DNA of 64,000 bases from an uncultured Lachnospiraceae bacterium (GCA_948794795.1 CAQGLR010000013.1:27166-91165); one strand, 5' to 3'. Shown: positions 9,545 through 18,805, counted from the stretch's first letter. Notes: generated by a model not told the origin, from the sequence alone. Numbers and translations are program-made.

Positions 9545-10519
9545 TTACTGGCTCATTGTGAAAATGATTTCCTGGTTCTTCTGGGAGAATAATTCATCTC
9601 TGCGTATTATTGTGTATGAAACAGTTATATCTTTCATTTTACGGAAATAATATTTAAGGCTTTCTGCCGTTTCTGTTAAACTTTTATAACCTGTACTAAA
9701 TTCATCAGGTACTACCAGGCATCTTATAATACCTGTATCAAGATAATAAATTGCTTCTGTAGAATGGCCTATTCCATATACAAGTGCTCCATGTAAGTTA
9801 TTAGCAGCTGAATACGCGCTTGCTGTTACCAGGCTCTGGTCATCAAGGGCAATTACAATATCAACCTTTGGTTGTTTATCTAATGTATTTTCTTCTGTTT
9901 CTTTGAAAGAACCAGAAATATTCCAGGATATTTTGGCATCTTTGTCTTTTAATACATCCTGGAATCCGTTTATTCTGTTAATAATATCTTCCTGGACAGA
10001 AGTTTCTGTAATAATTCCTAATGTTTTTCCAGTTATATTTCCATTATAATCTTTTAATAATTCTTCTGCCAGGGATTTCCCCATAAGGTAATTGTCAGCC
10101 TCTGTAACTGGAAGTATAGATTCAGGTTTATTTTGGGATGCAGTAGTGCATATAAGCATTATTGGAATTTTATTTTCAATTTTTTTTAAAACTTTTTCAA
10201 TATTATTATCTGGAACGGGTTTTATAATTAATGCGTCAGCTCCATTTTCAATTTCACGTTTTATTATATTGGTTTCTTCTTCAACGGACAGGATATTTCC
10301 TGTGCTGACAAAGGATATACCAATATCCTGGTCTTCTGCTGCCATTTGAAGTCCATATTTAAATGCTGTCCATTGGTTATCATCTGAATTTGGTACAATT
10401 ACAGAAATTTTGTGTAAATCTTTTTTACTATTTTCCATAAGCATAATAAACGCCAGGGCAATAACCATTACAGCCATTATGGCTTCAATAGAAATAAATA
10501 GTTTTTTATTATTTTTCAT
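9545..10519 (-). CDS. Membrane-anchored type I substrate-binding domain protein, probable sensor accessory
   Basis: The 324-residue protein has an N-terminal hydrophobic segment at about residues 8-28 and no lipobox cysteine, so it is probably anchored outside the membrane by an uncleaved helix. The rest matches the ribose/galactose-binding fold, with ISVIVPNSDDNQW as first strand and ALDDQSLVTASA in the second lobe. The sugar contacts of MglB are not conserved, so the ligand is unknown. The gene lies 11 bases after the kinase gene. Families that pair with YesM/LytS-type kinases often use such a protein as extracytoplasmic sensor, and that role is inferred here. Confidence 0.75.
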   Translation of the reverse strand: MKNNKKLFISIEAIMAVMVIALAFIMLMENSKKDLHKISVIVPNSDDNQWTAFKYGLQMAAEDQDIGISFVSTGNILSVEEETNIIKREIENGADALIIKPVPDNNIEKVLKKIENKIPIMLICTTASQNKPESILPVTEADNYLMGKSLAEELLKDYNGNITGKTLGIITETSVQEDIINRINGFQDVLKDKDAKISWNISGSFKETEENTLDKQPKVDIVIALDDQSLVTASAYSAANNLHGALVYGIGHSTEAIYYLDTGIIRCLVVPDEFSTGYKSLTETAESLKYYFRKMKDITVSYTIIRRDELFSQKNQEIIFTMSQ

Positions 10520-10530
10520 TTATAATTATC

Positions 10531-12375
10531 CTATATTTTGTTACTAGTCATTTCTTCATTGCTAAATATATTTCCTTTTTCAAGAATTTTACTGTTTTCG
10601 TCTGTATAAGGTATTGCAGGGATGCATATTGAAACAGTAGTTCCTTCATCTGGTTCACTTTCAATAGTAAGCCCGTATTGTTTGCCAAATAGAATCTGGA
10701 TACGGTTATTGACATTGACAAGCCCTACACCTGAACCATGTTTGTGTACATGGTTATTATCTGTGAGCAGGAGAAGTACTTCTTCTTCTGGTATCCCGGC
10801 ACCATTATCTGAGACTGCCAGAATAATATTTTCATCATCCTTTTTTCCTGAAACTGTTATTTCTCCACATTCATCCATATTATTTATTCCATAATTAACT
10901 GCATTTTCAAGTATTGGCTGCAGAACCAGTTTTACAGTACAATAAGAGTATATTCCAGGTTCTATTTCAAACGTAATGGAAAATGAATTTTTATAGCGTA
11001 TTTTCTGTATATTCATATAACTTTGTGCATGTTGTAGTTCATCTTTTATACTAATTATTGTGCGTCCTTTGGAAAGGCTTATACGGAAAAGCCTGGCAAG
11101 TTCAGAAATCATAAATACTGCCTCGTCATTACGTTCCCCTTCAATCATCCAGGTGATAGAGTCAAGGGCATTATAGAGAAAGTGTGGGTTAATCTGGCTC
11201 TGCAGTGCATCAAGTTCACTTTTTCTTCTTTCATTCTGTTCCATTATAATTTTTTGCATAAGCATATCAATCTGTTCATAAGATTGTTGTATTGAATATC
11301 CAAGACGCCTGATTTCGATAGAGCCGCCAATATAGATTTCTGGTTTTTCACCTGCTTCATATTCCATAACAGAATCACTTAATTTTAAAATAGGACTTGA
11401 TATCCTGACTGAAACAACACGGTTAATAACTGCCAGCATCATCGCCATTAAAAGGATAATCATAATAATAAAGTAGCGGGTATTAAACATGCCATGTGTA
11501 AATGTAGAATATGGAATTACTCCCACAAGTTTCCAGCCTGTATAGCTTATTGTGCTGACAATAAGTTTACGTTGTTCCCCGTTAAAAGTTTCATTATATA
11601 CACCATCTTTGTAACTGGCAGCTTTTATACTATTTTCACTGGAAATTCCTTTGCTAATCTGTATTTGCCGCATATGGTATATTATTTGTCCATTTTTGTC
11701 ACAAAGATAATAATACTGTCCGTTATTTGATGTATTGATTTGTTTCATCATCCGTGAAATACTGGAATAATCCATATCAACAAGCAAAACACCAGTAGTA
11801 GGTACACCATTATTTGTAAGTTCTACAACACGGCTTAATGAAATAACCCAGTAGTAACGCAGGGAGGTATCATCAAACAGATTCTGTATATGCGGGGTGG
11901 AAAAGTGCATATTTTCCATTTTTTCCATAGCTTTTTTATACCAGTCCTGTTTTGTGACATCGGGGTCTTCTTTTTGTAATGCGACTGGTTCTGCCGCCAT
12001 CAGGCTTCCATAGTTGTTATATATGGCAATGCTTCTTAAATTATCCCTGTTTGCTTCATATAAAAGATTCATTCCCTGTTTGATATTATCTTCTTTATTT
12101 GATAAATCACATTCTTTTATAACGTTGTAATAGACAGCATCTGATATTTGTCTCATACTTACAAGATAATCTTCAAGACTTTCTACAGTCTGTTCCATAA
12201 GTTTTTGTGTGCTCTGTATTATTTCCTTCCTGGATGAGGCAGAAAACCTTAAATATACTACAATTCCAAGAACTAACATAATGGAAACAGATATAGCAGA
12301 GAATGCAACCATAATTGTTGACTGCATTCCTGTTGGTTTAAATTTTTTTATATACTGTAAAAATTTATTTTTCAT
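10531..12375 (-). CDS. Sensor histidine kinase, YesM/LytS type
   Basis: This membrane kinase is predicted to phosphorylate the response regulator encoded just upstream. I chose the start at 12375 (614 residues) because GGAG lies 10 bases upstream; the open frame extends further but would overlap the previous gene by more than 100 bases. A first transmembrane segment is at about residues 20-45, an extracellular sensor region follows, and a second is near residues 295-320. A HAMP-like linker leads to the phospho-acceptor histidine in NPHFLYNALDS, an N box (LENAVNYGI) and G boxes (DNGAGIP, GSGVGLVNV). The start overlaps the regulator gene's end by 11 bases, indicating translational coupling. Confidence 0.9.
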   Translation of the reverse strand: MKNKFLQYIKKFKPTGMQSTIMVAFSAISVSIMLVLGIVVYLRFSASSRKEIIQSTQKLMEQTVESLEDYLVSMRQISDAVYYNVIKECDLSNKEDNIKQGMNLLYEANRDNLRSIAIYNNYGSLMAAEPVALQKEDPDVTKQDWYKKAMEKMENMHFSTPHIQNLFDDTSLRYYWVISLSRVVELTNNGVPTTGVLLVDMDYSSISRMMKQINTSNNGQYYYLCDKNGQIIYHMRQIQISKGISSENSIKAASYKDGVYNETFNGEQRKLIVSTISYTGWKLVGVIPYSTFTHGMFNTRYFIIMIILLMAMMLAVINRVVSVRISSPILKLSDSVMEYEAGEKPEIYIGGSIEIRRLGYSIQQSYEQIDMLMQKIIMEQNERRKSELDALQSQINPHFLYNALDSITWMIEGERNDEAVFMISELARLFRISLSKGRTIISIKDELQHAQSYMNIQKIRYKNSFSITFEIEPGIYSYCTVKLVLQPILENAVNYGINNMDECGEITVSGKKDDENIILAVSDNGAGIPEEEVLLLLTDNNHVHKHGSGVGLVNVNNRIQILFGKQYGLTIESEPDEGTTVSICIPAIPYTDENSKILEKGNIFSNEEMTSNKI

Positions 12376-13975
12376 TTTCTGTATGCTCCGTTCTATATTT
12401 TGAAGGAGATACGCCAAAACGTCTTTTAAATACATAACTAAAATAATTAGGGTCTGTGTAGCCAACATTTTTTGCTATTATATAGCTTTTCTCGTTTGTT
12501 TCAAGAAGCATACACGACGCCCTGTCCATTCTGTAATCTGTTAAATAGGTTATAAATGAGTTACCAGTTTCTTTTTTAAATATTGTAGAAAAGTAGGAAT
12601 TTGATACACCAAGCACATTGCAGATATTGTCAAGTGAAAGTTCTTCATCTGCATAATTATTATGAACATATTCCTTAGCTTTATCTACAAGGGATTGTGT
12701 TGATTTATTACGTGCAACAATTAATTTATCATGGCAGGAAAGGCTGATACCAGTAAGCCATTTCTGTAATGCATCAGGTTCTAAATCAAGAAGGCTGCCA
12801 TACAACTTTTTGATGTCTGTTGAAAAATCTTCTATGTCAATGTCATTATTAATTGAAAATTTGTATAATGTGCTTATCAGTTCCATAACATAAATATGGT
12901 GCTGGTGTAAAGATTTCTTTGGAAAAAGTGTATGGTCAAGATATTTGCCAACCGCTTTTATTACATCTTTTTCAGAACCTAGCCGTATTATTTTAAAAAG
13001 GTTAGATAGTTCCATGTCGTTTGAAGGACTGGGTTTATCTATTTTCTGTGGAACAATTTCTTTTATATTAATTGCCCTTGAAGCACCATAAATTACACGG
13101 TATGATACTGCTACCCTGGCACTTTTATAAGACTGTGACAATTCAAGTATATTGCTGCAGGCTTTACCAACTCCAATAGTTACAACAGCGCCAATAATAC
13201 GCTTTGCATATTTACAGAACCTGTCACATTCATCTGTAAGTTCAGAAATCATGCTTTCGTTTTTTAGCTGTGGAATTAGAACTGTATTTCCAAGGTAAGA
13301 AAAACATTTTGCCTGCCATTTTTCTGCAAGACGTTCTTTTGCCTGTTTCTGGACAGAGGTGGATAAAAGTAAAGGGTTCATGTCTTGTGGAACTGGGTCT
13401 GAAGAGGTGTGTACGACAAGGCAGCAGAAAAATGGTCCAGGAAAAGAGAGCTGGTAATCAGAAAGATATTTTGGAATTTCGTGTTCATTAATTCTTCCTT
13501 CAATTAGTGAAGAATAGAAATCTGCTTGTAAAAGCGGCAGTGATTCCAAATAATATTTCTGTAATATTTCTACATTTCTTTTTTCGTTTATTTCCTGGTC
13601 AAGTTTTATCTTAAGTTGTGTAAATACATTAGTTAATTCTATGGAATTAACGGGTTTTAGTATATATTCTTCAACTTCAAGATGTACAGCTTCTTTTGCA
13701 TATTCAAATTCATCAAAGCCAGTGAAAAATAAAATTTTGGTTGCTGGAAAACCAGCTTTAATATGGTTGGAAAGTTCTATGCCGTCCATATATGGCATTT
13801 TGATATCAGTCATAACAACATCAGGTTGTAATTCTTCTATCATTTCTAAAGCTTTTACTCCGTTATTAGCATATCCAATTACTGAGAAACCAAGTTCTTC
13901 CCAGTTAATTTTTTTGATAATTACTTGTATTACGTCTTCTTCGTCATCTGCCAGAAGTATTGTATATTTCTCCAT
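12365..13975 (-). CDS. Response regulator with AraC-type DNA-binding domain, YesN type
   Basis: This cytoplasmic regulator has 536 residues from the start at 13975, which is preceded by GGAG with 8-base spacing. The receiver domain at residues 1-120 shows the acidic pair in LLADDEED, the phospho-accepting Asp in VVMTDIKMPYMDG and Lys in LKPVN. A long middle region is typical of YesN-like proteins. The last 100 residues are a double helix-turn-helix of the AraC family (LDNICNVLGVSNSYFS and IAKNVGYTDPNYFSYVF). It heads an operon with the kinase and two binding proteins and probably controls the neighbouring mgl genes in response to sugar. The open frame extends to 14086 without a better ribosome binding site. 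Confidence 0.9.
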   Translation of the reverse strand: MEKYTILLADDEEDVIQVIIKKINWEELGFSVIGYANNGVKALEMIEELQPDVVMTDIKMPYMDGIELSNHIKAGFPATKILFFTGFDEFEYAKEAVHLEVEEYILKPVNSIELTNVFTQLKIKLDQEINEKRNVEILQKYYLESLPLLQADFYSSLIEGRINEHEIPKYLSDYQLSFPGPFFCCLVVHTSSDPVPQDMNPLLLSTSVQKQAKERLAEKWQAKCFSYLGNTVLIPQLKNESMISELTDECDRFCKYAKRIIGAVVTIGVGKACSNILELSQSYKSARVAVSYRVIYGASRAINIKEIVPQKIDKPSPSNDMELSNLFKIIRLGSEKDVIKAVGKYLDHTLFPKKSLHQHHIYVMELISTLYKFSINNDIDIEDFSTDIKKLYGSLLDLEPDALQKWLTGISLSCHDKLIVARNKSTQSLVDKAKEYVHNNYADEELSLDNICNVLGVSNSYFSTIFKKETGNSFITYLTDYRMDRASCMLLETNEKSYIIAKNVGYTDPNYFSYVFKRRFGVSPSKYRTEHTENEK

Positions 13976-14018
13976 ATTCCTATCTCCATATATATGAATT
14001 ACTGGATTAGTTTTCATA

Positions 14019-14047
14019 ATTATATCAAAACCATTGATAAAAGTAAA
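14019..14047 (-). promoter_or_regulatory. Candidate promoter of the response regulator operon
   Basis: On the minus strand TTTACT (14042-14047) and TATAAT (14019-14024) are 17 bases apart. They lie between the mglC terminator and the regulator start, so the sensing operon can be transcribed separately from mglBAC. Confidence 0.4.
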
Positions 14048-14061
14048 TAAATGCATTATAT

Positions 14062-14103
14062 AAAAACAGCAGCCACTGTTTTTCACAGATAACTGCTGTT
14101 TTT
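14062..14103 (-). terminator. Terminator after mglC
   Basis: AAAAACAGCAG at 14062-14072 pairs with CTGCTGTTTTT at 14093-14103. Read on the minus strand the stem ends in a T run. It separates mglBAC from the downstream two-component operon. Confidence 0.8.
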
Positions 14104-14193
14104 ATTATATAATTTTTAAATAGGTTTTCATATGCATTTTAATAGGCTGTTTTAATTTATTACTTTTCATAAATGTCTGTTTATCTGTTGTTT

Positions 14194-15849
14194 TTATTTT
14201 TTTTGTACATATTTCAGACAGTCAAGTGTTACTGATACAAGTATTATTATTCCTGAAAATACAAACTGCAGGTTTGTATCAATACCAAGTATGGTAAGTG
14301 AATAGGTAAGTGCTGTAAAAATAAATACACCTGCTACTACACCTGAAATTTTACCAATACCACCAGTAAAAGATACACCTCCTACTACGCAGGCAGCGAT
14401 TGCATCCATCTCCCAGCCTTGCCCATAAGTGGCAGAACCAGAACCAAACATTCTTGCGCATTCAAGCCATGAGCCAAATCCATAGAGAATACCTGCCAGG
14501 ACAAATGCGCCAACTGTTACTTTGAATACAGAAATACCTGATACTGCTGCTGCTTCAGGGTTTCCGCCGACAGCATACAAGTTTTTGCCAAATGTTGTTT
14601 TATTCCAGATAAACCATACTATTGCTATTGCTGCTGCTGCCCAGAGAATAATTGTTGGGAAGCCGTTTATTTTTGGAATAATCATATTAGGGATTACTGG
14701 CTCAATAGCACCAAATGACACACCCTTTGTTGCATATGTAACAAGCCCGAAGATTACAAGCATGTTTGCCATAGTAGAGATAAATGGATGCATTTTAAAT
14801 TTGGCAGTAAAGAAACCTGCAATGGCAGTAAAGAATGTACATAAAATTATACACATAAGCAGTGCAAATACTATTCTTATTACTACAGGCAGGCCTGTAA
14901 AATCAAATACATGGCCAAAAACTGAGCCTGTATTAATCCCCTGGTGCATAATTATAGTTGAGGTGGTTATGCCCATGCCAACCATACGTCCAATGGAAAG
15001 GTCTGTACCTGTAAGGAGAATTAATCCTGCAACACCAAGGGCAAGAAACATTCTTGGTGAAGCCTGCTGCAGAATATTTAAAACATTGTTATAAGTAAGC
15101 AGTGGTGAACCTTTTATAATTGGGGTTATTATACACAACATAATAAATATAAGGATTATAGCAATATACAAGCCGTTCTGGAGTAAAAATGTCCGGCGGT
15201 TAAATGTATATTTATAATTTTCCCATTTTTGTGCCCTTGCTTCTACAAATGTAAACTTTGACATACGGAGCAAGTCAAGAAGATGGTATTTATAAGTATA
15301 TGCTGCATGTTTTTTGTCTTTTATCTGCTGCAGGTCTTTCTCAAGCACCATTTTGGCGTCAAAAAGCCGGTTTTTATAAACATAGTTTTCATCTTTTATT
15401 TCCTGGTGGTTGGAAAGTTTTGAAATATTTTCCTGGTGTTCTTGTTTAAGTTTTGCAACTTTTGCCTGGTACTTATCTTTTACTTCTTCTTTTGCGGAAA
15501 CACAGTTTTCTTTTACAGGCTGGTAATAGTCTTTATCAAAGTGCATTTTTAAATAAGACTCAGCATCAGATATTAATTTTGACACTTCATCTTTGTTTTT
15601 AGACTCAACTGCCTTTGCTTTTTCAAGCGCTGCCATGTCTTCTGCAATCTTTTTATCTTTCTCTCCTTTTGAAAGAGTACGGTCTTTTTTTGTTGTGCTA
15701 ATATTATTTTGAAGAAAGATAATCCTGTCTGTCCCTTCTGCCCTGAGATTGTCAATTTTTGACTGGATTTTCCCTATATAATCATCTATTGGCTTGCGCA
15801 GCTGCATTTCTTGTTTATCTGTAAGAATTGTACTGTTTTTATTATCCAT
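14194..15849 (-). CDS. mglC: Galactose/methyl galactoside ABC transporter permease with long N-terminal extension
   Basis: MglC forms the membrane channel of the high-affinity galactose/glucose importer together with MglA. The 551-residue protein is about 210 residues longer than ordinary MglC. Residues 1-215 are highly charged and rich in Lys, Glu and Gln, with predicted coiled-coil character (for example LRAEGTDRIIF and KLKQEHQENISKL). The membrane domain begins near residue 222 and contains the usual permease segments, including GLILLTGTDLSIGRMVGMG and AVGGNPEAAAVSGI. The start lies 17 bases after the mglA stop. The extension should be cytoplasmic because it precedes the first membrane segment. 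Its role is unknown. Confidence 0.92.
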   Translation of the reverse strand: MDNKNSTILTDKQEMQLRKPIDDYIGKIQSKIDNLRAEGTDRIIFLQNNISTTKKDRTLSKGEKDKKIAEDMAALEKAKAVESKNKDEVSKLISDAESYLKMHFDKDYYQPVKENCVSAKEEVKDKYQAKVAKLKQEHQENISKLSNHQEIKDENYVYKNRLFDAKMVLEKDLQQIKDKKHAAYTYKYHLLDLLRMSKFTFVEARAQKWENYKYTFNRRTFLLQNGLYIAIILIFIMLCIITPIIKGSPLLTYNNVLNILQQASPRMFLALGVAGLILLTGTDLSIGRMVGMGITTSTIIMHQGINTGSVFGHVFDFTGLPVVIRIVFALLMCIILCTFFTAIAGFFTAKFKMHPFISTMANMLVIFGLVTYATKGVSFGAIEPVIPNMIIPKINGFPTIILWAAAAIAIVWFIWNKTTFGKNLYAVGGNPEAAAVSGISVFKVTVGAFVLAGILYGFGSWLECARMFGSGSATYGQGWEMDAIAACVVGGVSFTGGIGKISGVVAGVFIFTALTYSLTILGIDTNLQFVFSGIIILVSVTLDCLKYVQKK

Positions 15850-15866
15850 CTTTATTCATCTCCCTT

Positions 15867-17375
15867 TTATAGGTATTTTGCACTAAGTCTTAAAAGCTCT
15901 TCCTGGTCTGTTTCTTTTGTGTTGACAATTCCAGAAAGATGTCCGTTTGACATAACGCCGATGCGGTTTGTAATTCCAAGAATTTCTGGCATTTCGGAAG
16001 AAACAACAATAATTGTTTTCCCTTGTTTCGCCATATTGATAATTAATTCATAGATTTCATATTTTGCACCAACATCTATTCCTCGTGTAGGCTCATCCAT
16101 CATAAATACTTTTGGATTACGTTCCAGCCATTTTCCTATAATAACTTTCTGCTGGTTGCCGCCAGAAAGGCTTGAAATCATATCTTCCGGACCCATACAT
16201 TTTGTATGCATAATTTTGATTTCTTTTGCCGTTGCTTTAACCATTTTAGAATCAGAAAGTACCATACCAGATTTGTACTGGTCTAAATTCGCAATTGTAG
16301 TATTAAAAGTAAGGTCAGCCTTTAAAAAGAGCCCATTTGCCTTACGTTCCTCAGTGACCATCGCAAAACCATTATCCATTGCGTCCTTCGGGCCATTAAA
16401 ATTCATAAGGTGGTTATTAAAATAAACACGCCCTGCTGCTCTTGTACGTACGCCAAAAATAGTTTCTAAAAGTTCTGTACGCCCAGCACCAACCAGCCCA
16501 TATAATCCAAAGATTTCCCCTTCTTTTACATCAAATGTGATATCCTGTAAATATGGTTCAAATTTTGTAGACAAATGCTGTATAGATAAAATAGTATCTT
16601 TTGGTATATTGTCAACTGGAGGGAAACGGTTTTCGAGAGAACGGCCAACCATGGCAGCTATTAATTCATTCATATTTGTATCTTTGCTGCTTTTTGTCAT
16701 AACAAGGTTGCCATCACGCAGAACAGATATTTCGTCGCATATTTCAAATATTTCATCCATTTTATGTGAAATATAAATAAGGGAAATACCTTGTTCTTTT
16801 AACATTCTCATCATTTCAAAAAGTTTATCTACTTCCTGCACTGTAAGTGAAGAAGTTGGTTCATCAAGAACAATTACTTTTGAATTATAAGAAATTGCCT
16901 TGGCAATTTCGCACATCTGTCTTTGTGATACAGACATATTACGCATAGGCTGGGTAAGGTTCACAGTCATTCCTAGCTTTCTGAAAAGTTCGGAAGCTTC
17001 TTTTTTCATTCTGCCTTCATCAATTATGCCAAGAGAATTGACAGGATAGCGTCCAAGGAATAAATTATCCATTACATTTCTTTCAAGACATTGGTTTAAT
17101 TCCTGGTGAACCATTGCAATACCATTTTCAAGGGCATCTTTTGGTCCAGAGAAGCTTACTTCTTTGCCATCAAGGAAGATATTACCTTCATCTTTCTGGT
17201 ATGTGCCAAAAAGGCACTTCATCATTGTTGATTTGCCAGCCCCGTTCTCACCCATAAGACCCATAACCGTTCCTCGTTTCAAATCCAGGTTTATGTGGTC
17301 AAGAACCCTGTTACGGCCAAAGGACTTGCTCATGCCACGTATTGATAAAACAATATTATTTTTATTATTTTCCAT
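15867..17375 (-). CDS. mglA: Galactose/methyl galactoside ABC transporter ATP-binding protein
   Basis: MglA is the cytoplasmic ATPase that powers sugar import through MglC. Its 502 residues hold two ABC domains, as in all sugar importers of this class. The first has Walker A GENGAGKST near residue 40, signature SVSQRQM and Walker B VIVLDEPTSSL. The second has the degenerate Walker A GLVGAGRTE that is normal for the family, then LSGGNQQKV and DEPTRGID. It lies between mglB and mglC on the minus strand. A hairpin occupies the mglB-mglA gap. Confidence 0.96.
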   Translation of the reverse strand: MENNKNNIVLSIRGMSKSFGRNRVLDHINLDLKRGTVMGLMGENGAGKSTMMKCLFGTYQKDEGNIFLDGKEVSFSGPKDALENGIAMVHQELNQCLERNVMDNLFLGRYPVNSLGIIDEGRMKKEASELFRKLGMTVNLTQPMRNMSVSQRQMCEIAKAISYNSKVIVLDEPTSSLTVQEVDKLFEMMRMLKEQGISLIYISHKMDEIFEICDEISVLRDGNLVMTKSSKDTNMNELIAAMVGRSLENRFPPVDNIPKDTILSIQHLSTKFEPYLQDITFDVKEGEIFGLYGLVGAGRTELLETIFGVRTRAAGRVYFNNHLMNFNGPKDAMDNGFAMVTEERKANGLFLKADLTFNTTIANLDQYKSGMVLSDSKMVKATAKEIKIMHTKCMGPEDMISSLSGGNQQKVIIGKWLERNPKVFMMDEPTRGIDVGAKYEIYELIINMAKQGKTIIVVSSEMPEILGITNRIGVMSNGHLSGIVNTKETDQEELLRLSAKYL

Positions 17376-17408
17376 TATTTTTACTCCTGTATATTGATAT
17401 GTATAAGT

Positions 17409-17464
17409 ACCAGGGCGTGCCTGTAAACGGTCTTTATAAAATATGTTTCAGGCCCCGCCCTGGT
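17409..17464 (-). other. Intercistronic hairpin between mglB and mglA
   Basis: ACCAGGGCG at 17409-17417 pairs with CGCCCTGGT at 17456-17464. The stem continues inward through GCCTG/CAGGC and AAAC/GTTT. No T run follows on the minus strand, so it is more likely an RNA-stabilising or processing hairpin than a full terminator. Such hairpins often follow binding-protein genes and allow more binding protein than ATPase to be made. Confidence 0.6.
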
Positions 17465-17506
17465 TCAACGGTTACAATGTTATCTTATTTTAATAGTTAT
17501 TATAAA

Positions 17507-18799
17507 TTACTGGTTAAGTAAAGCTGTATAAGAAGCAGCATTATCTGTTTTAACCATATTAATAGCAAATGCATCATACTGGCTTGGATTTCCAAGGCGG
17601 TTTGTTATATTTGACTCTGTCTGCCCGTCACCGCCGATGTAATCTACTTCCAGGTTAAGAAGGTCATCATAATTCTGGAGAAGAGGCTGGTATGTTGAGC
17701 TTAAGAAGTTATCAGAAGCATTATATATGTTCAGCCATACTTTCTTTGAGGCATGTGAACCTTTATCAAGCTGTTTTGATACAGGTTCATAAACCTTTGT
17801 AGAATCTGTGAAGTCCTGGTAGTTTTCGGAAGTAACTGCAACGTTTAATGCATAATATGAACGGTGTTCTGAATCAAATACATATACATCATCACTTAAT
17901 ACATTGCCTGCATCATCTGCTGTACCAATACCTGTATCAATATCTGCCCCGTCAAGTGCATTGCGTAGAACACGGAGTGTAAGGTATGCCTGTACGTCTG
18001 CATGCTGGCTGATAGTTCCGCCATATCCGTCTGCAATAGCTGCAACTGCATCATTGTTTGCATCATATCCAAATGTAGGTACTTTATTATCTTTTGACCA
18101 TGCATTGAACATTGACATTCCCATTCCATCGTTATTTGATACTACTATATCAATACTGTCACCAAATGATGATGACCATGTGCCTATTGCGTTACCAGCT
18201 GTAGCTGCATCCCATGTAGCACCAGCAGAGTTTTTCATTTCCTGTGAAGCAAGTTCACGTACTACATATTTCTTTCCGCCAGCTTCGATTTCACCATCTT
18301 TTACAGCAGAAGCGGAACCATCTGTATTAGTACCAACTGGGTCACTGTTGGTATCACCATCTTTCTCAACTCCTGTACCAAGTGCCTTACGTACACCTCT
18401 TGTACGTGCAATGGAATCATTGTGTCCAATATCACCAATAGCAAGGACATAACCGATTACACCATCACCGTTGCGGTCGATTTTGTCAATGTTATTTTTA
18501 ATATAATCACTAACCATTGTACCCTGGAGTTCTGCACCTTGGTTTGCATCAAAACCTACATAATATGTGTCATCATTATATGAAAGTGCAGTCATGTCAA
18601 GTTCACCTGTAGAACTGTTAGATGGCTGGCGGTTAAACCATACTAAAGGTTTATCTTTATTTGCCACCTCTGATGATGAGCCTTTTTTGTCTGATGAGCC
18701 TGAGTTGCCTGATGAACTATTATCAGGATTAGAACCACATGCTGCCAGTGAAAGGCTAAGAACTGTTACCATTGCCATTGAAATAATTTTTTTCTTCAT
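17507..18799 (-). CDS. mglB: Galactose/glucose-binding lipoprotein, circularly permuted MglB
   Basis: This is the extracellular binding protein of the mglBAC importer, 430 residues from the start at 18799, chosen because GGGAG lies 8 bases upstream and a lipoprotein signal follows (SLAAC, Cys21). The domain order is permuted. After a Ser/Gly/Asn-rich linker (residues 22-50) the protein begins at LVWFNRQPS, which matches VVFFNKEPS near residue 91 of E. coli GGBP. Next come a calcium loop DRNGDGVI (108-115), GHNDSIARTR (His126, Asp128, Arg132), Trp196, SNND (221-224) and FGYDAN (Asp246). A linker at about 336-353 then joins the segment that starts normal MglB, including IYNASDNF with Asp363 and Phe365 for GGBP Asp14 and Phe16. 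An insert of about 40 residues lies near 142-180. All sugar contacts appear kept. Confidence 0.9.
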   Translation of the reverse strand: MKKKIISMAMVTVLSLSLAACGSNPDNSSSGNSGSSDKKGSSSEVANKDKPLVWFNRQPSNSSTGELDMTALSYNDDTYYVGFDANQGAELQGTMVSDYIKNNIDKIDRNGDGVIGYVLAIGDIGHNDSIARTRGVRKALGTGVEKDGDTNSDPVGTNTDGSASAVKDGEIEAGGKKYVVRELASQEMKNSAGATWDAATAGNAIGTWSSSFGDSIDIVVSNNDGMGMSMFNAWSKDNKVPTFGYDANNDAVAAIADGYGGTISQHADVQAYLTLRVLRNALDGADIDTGIGTADDAGNVLSDDVYVFDSEHRSYYALNVAVTSENYQDFTDSTKVYEPVSKQLDKGSHASKKVWLNIYNASDNFLSSTYQPLLQNYDDLLNLEVDYIGGDGQTESNITNRLGNPSQYDAFAINMVKTDNAASYTALLNQ

Positions 18800-18805
18800 A
18801 CTCAT

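Noticed and set aside
12376..12468. Longer N-terminus of the sensor kinase
   Set aside because: It would overlap the regulator gene by over 100 bases and lacks a ribosome binding site, whereas ATG 12375 has GGAG at good spacing.
14522..15094. 190-codon plus-strand frame opposite mglC
   Set aside because: It is antisense to a well-conserved membrane protein gene and its sequence is the complement of membrane-helix codons.
17904..18452. 182-codon plus-strand frame opposite mglB
   Set aside because: Antisense shadow of the binding-protein gene, without a start signal.
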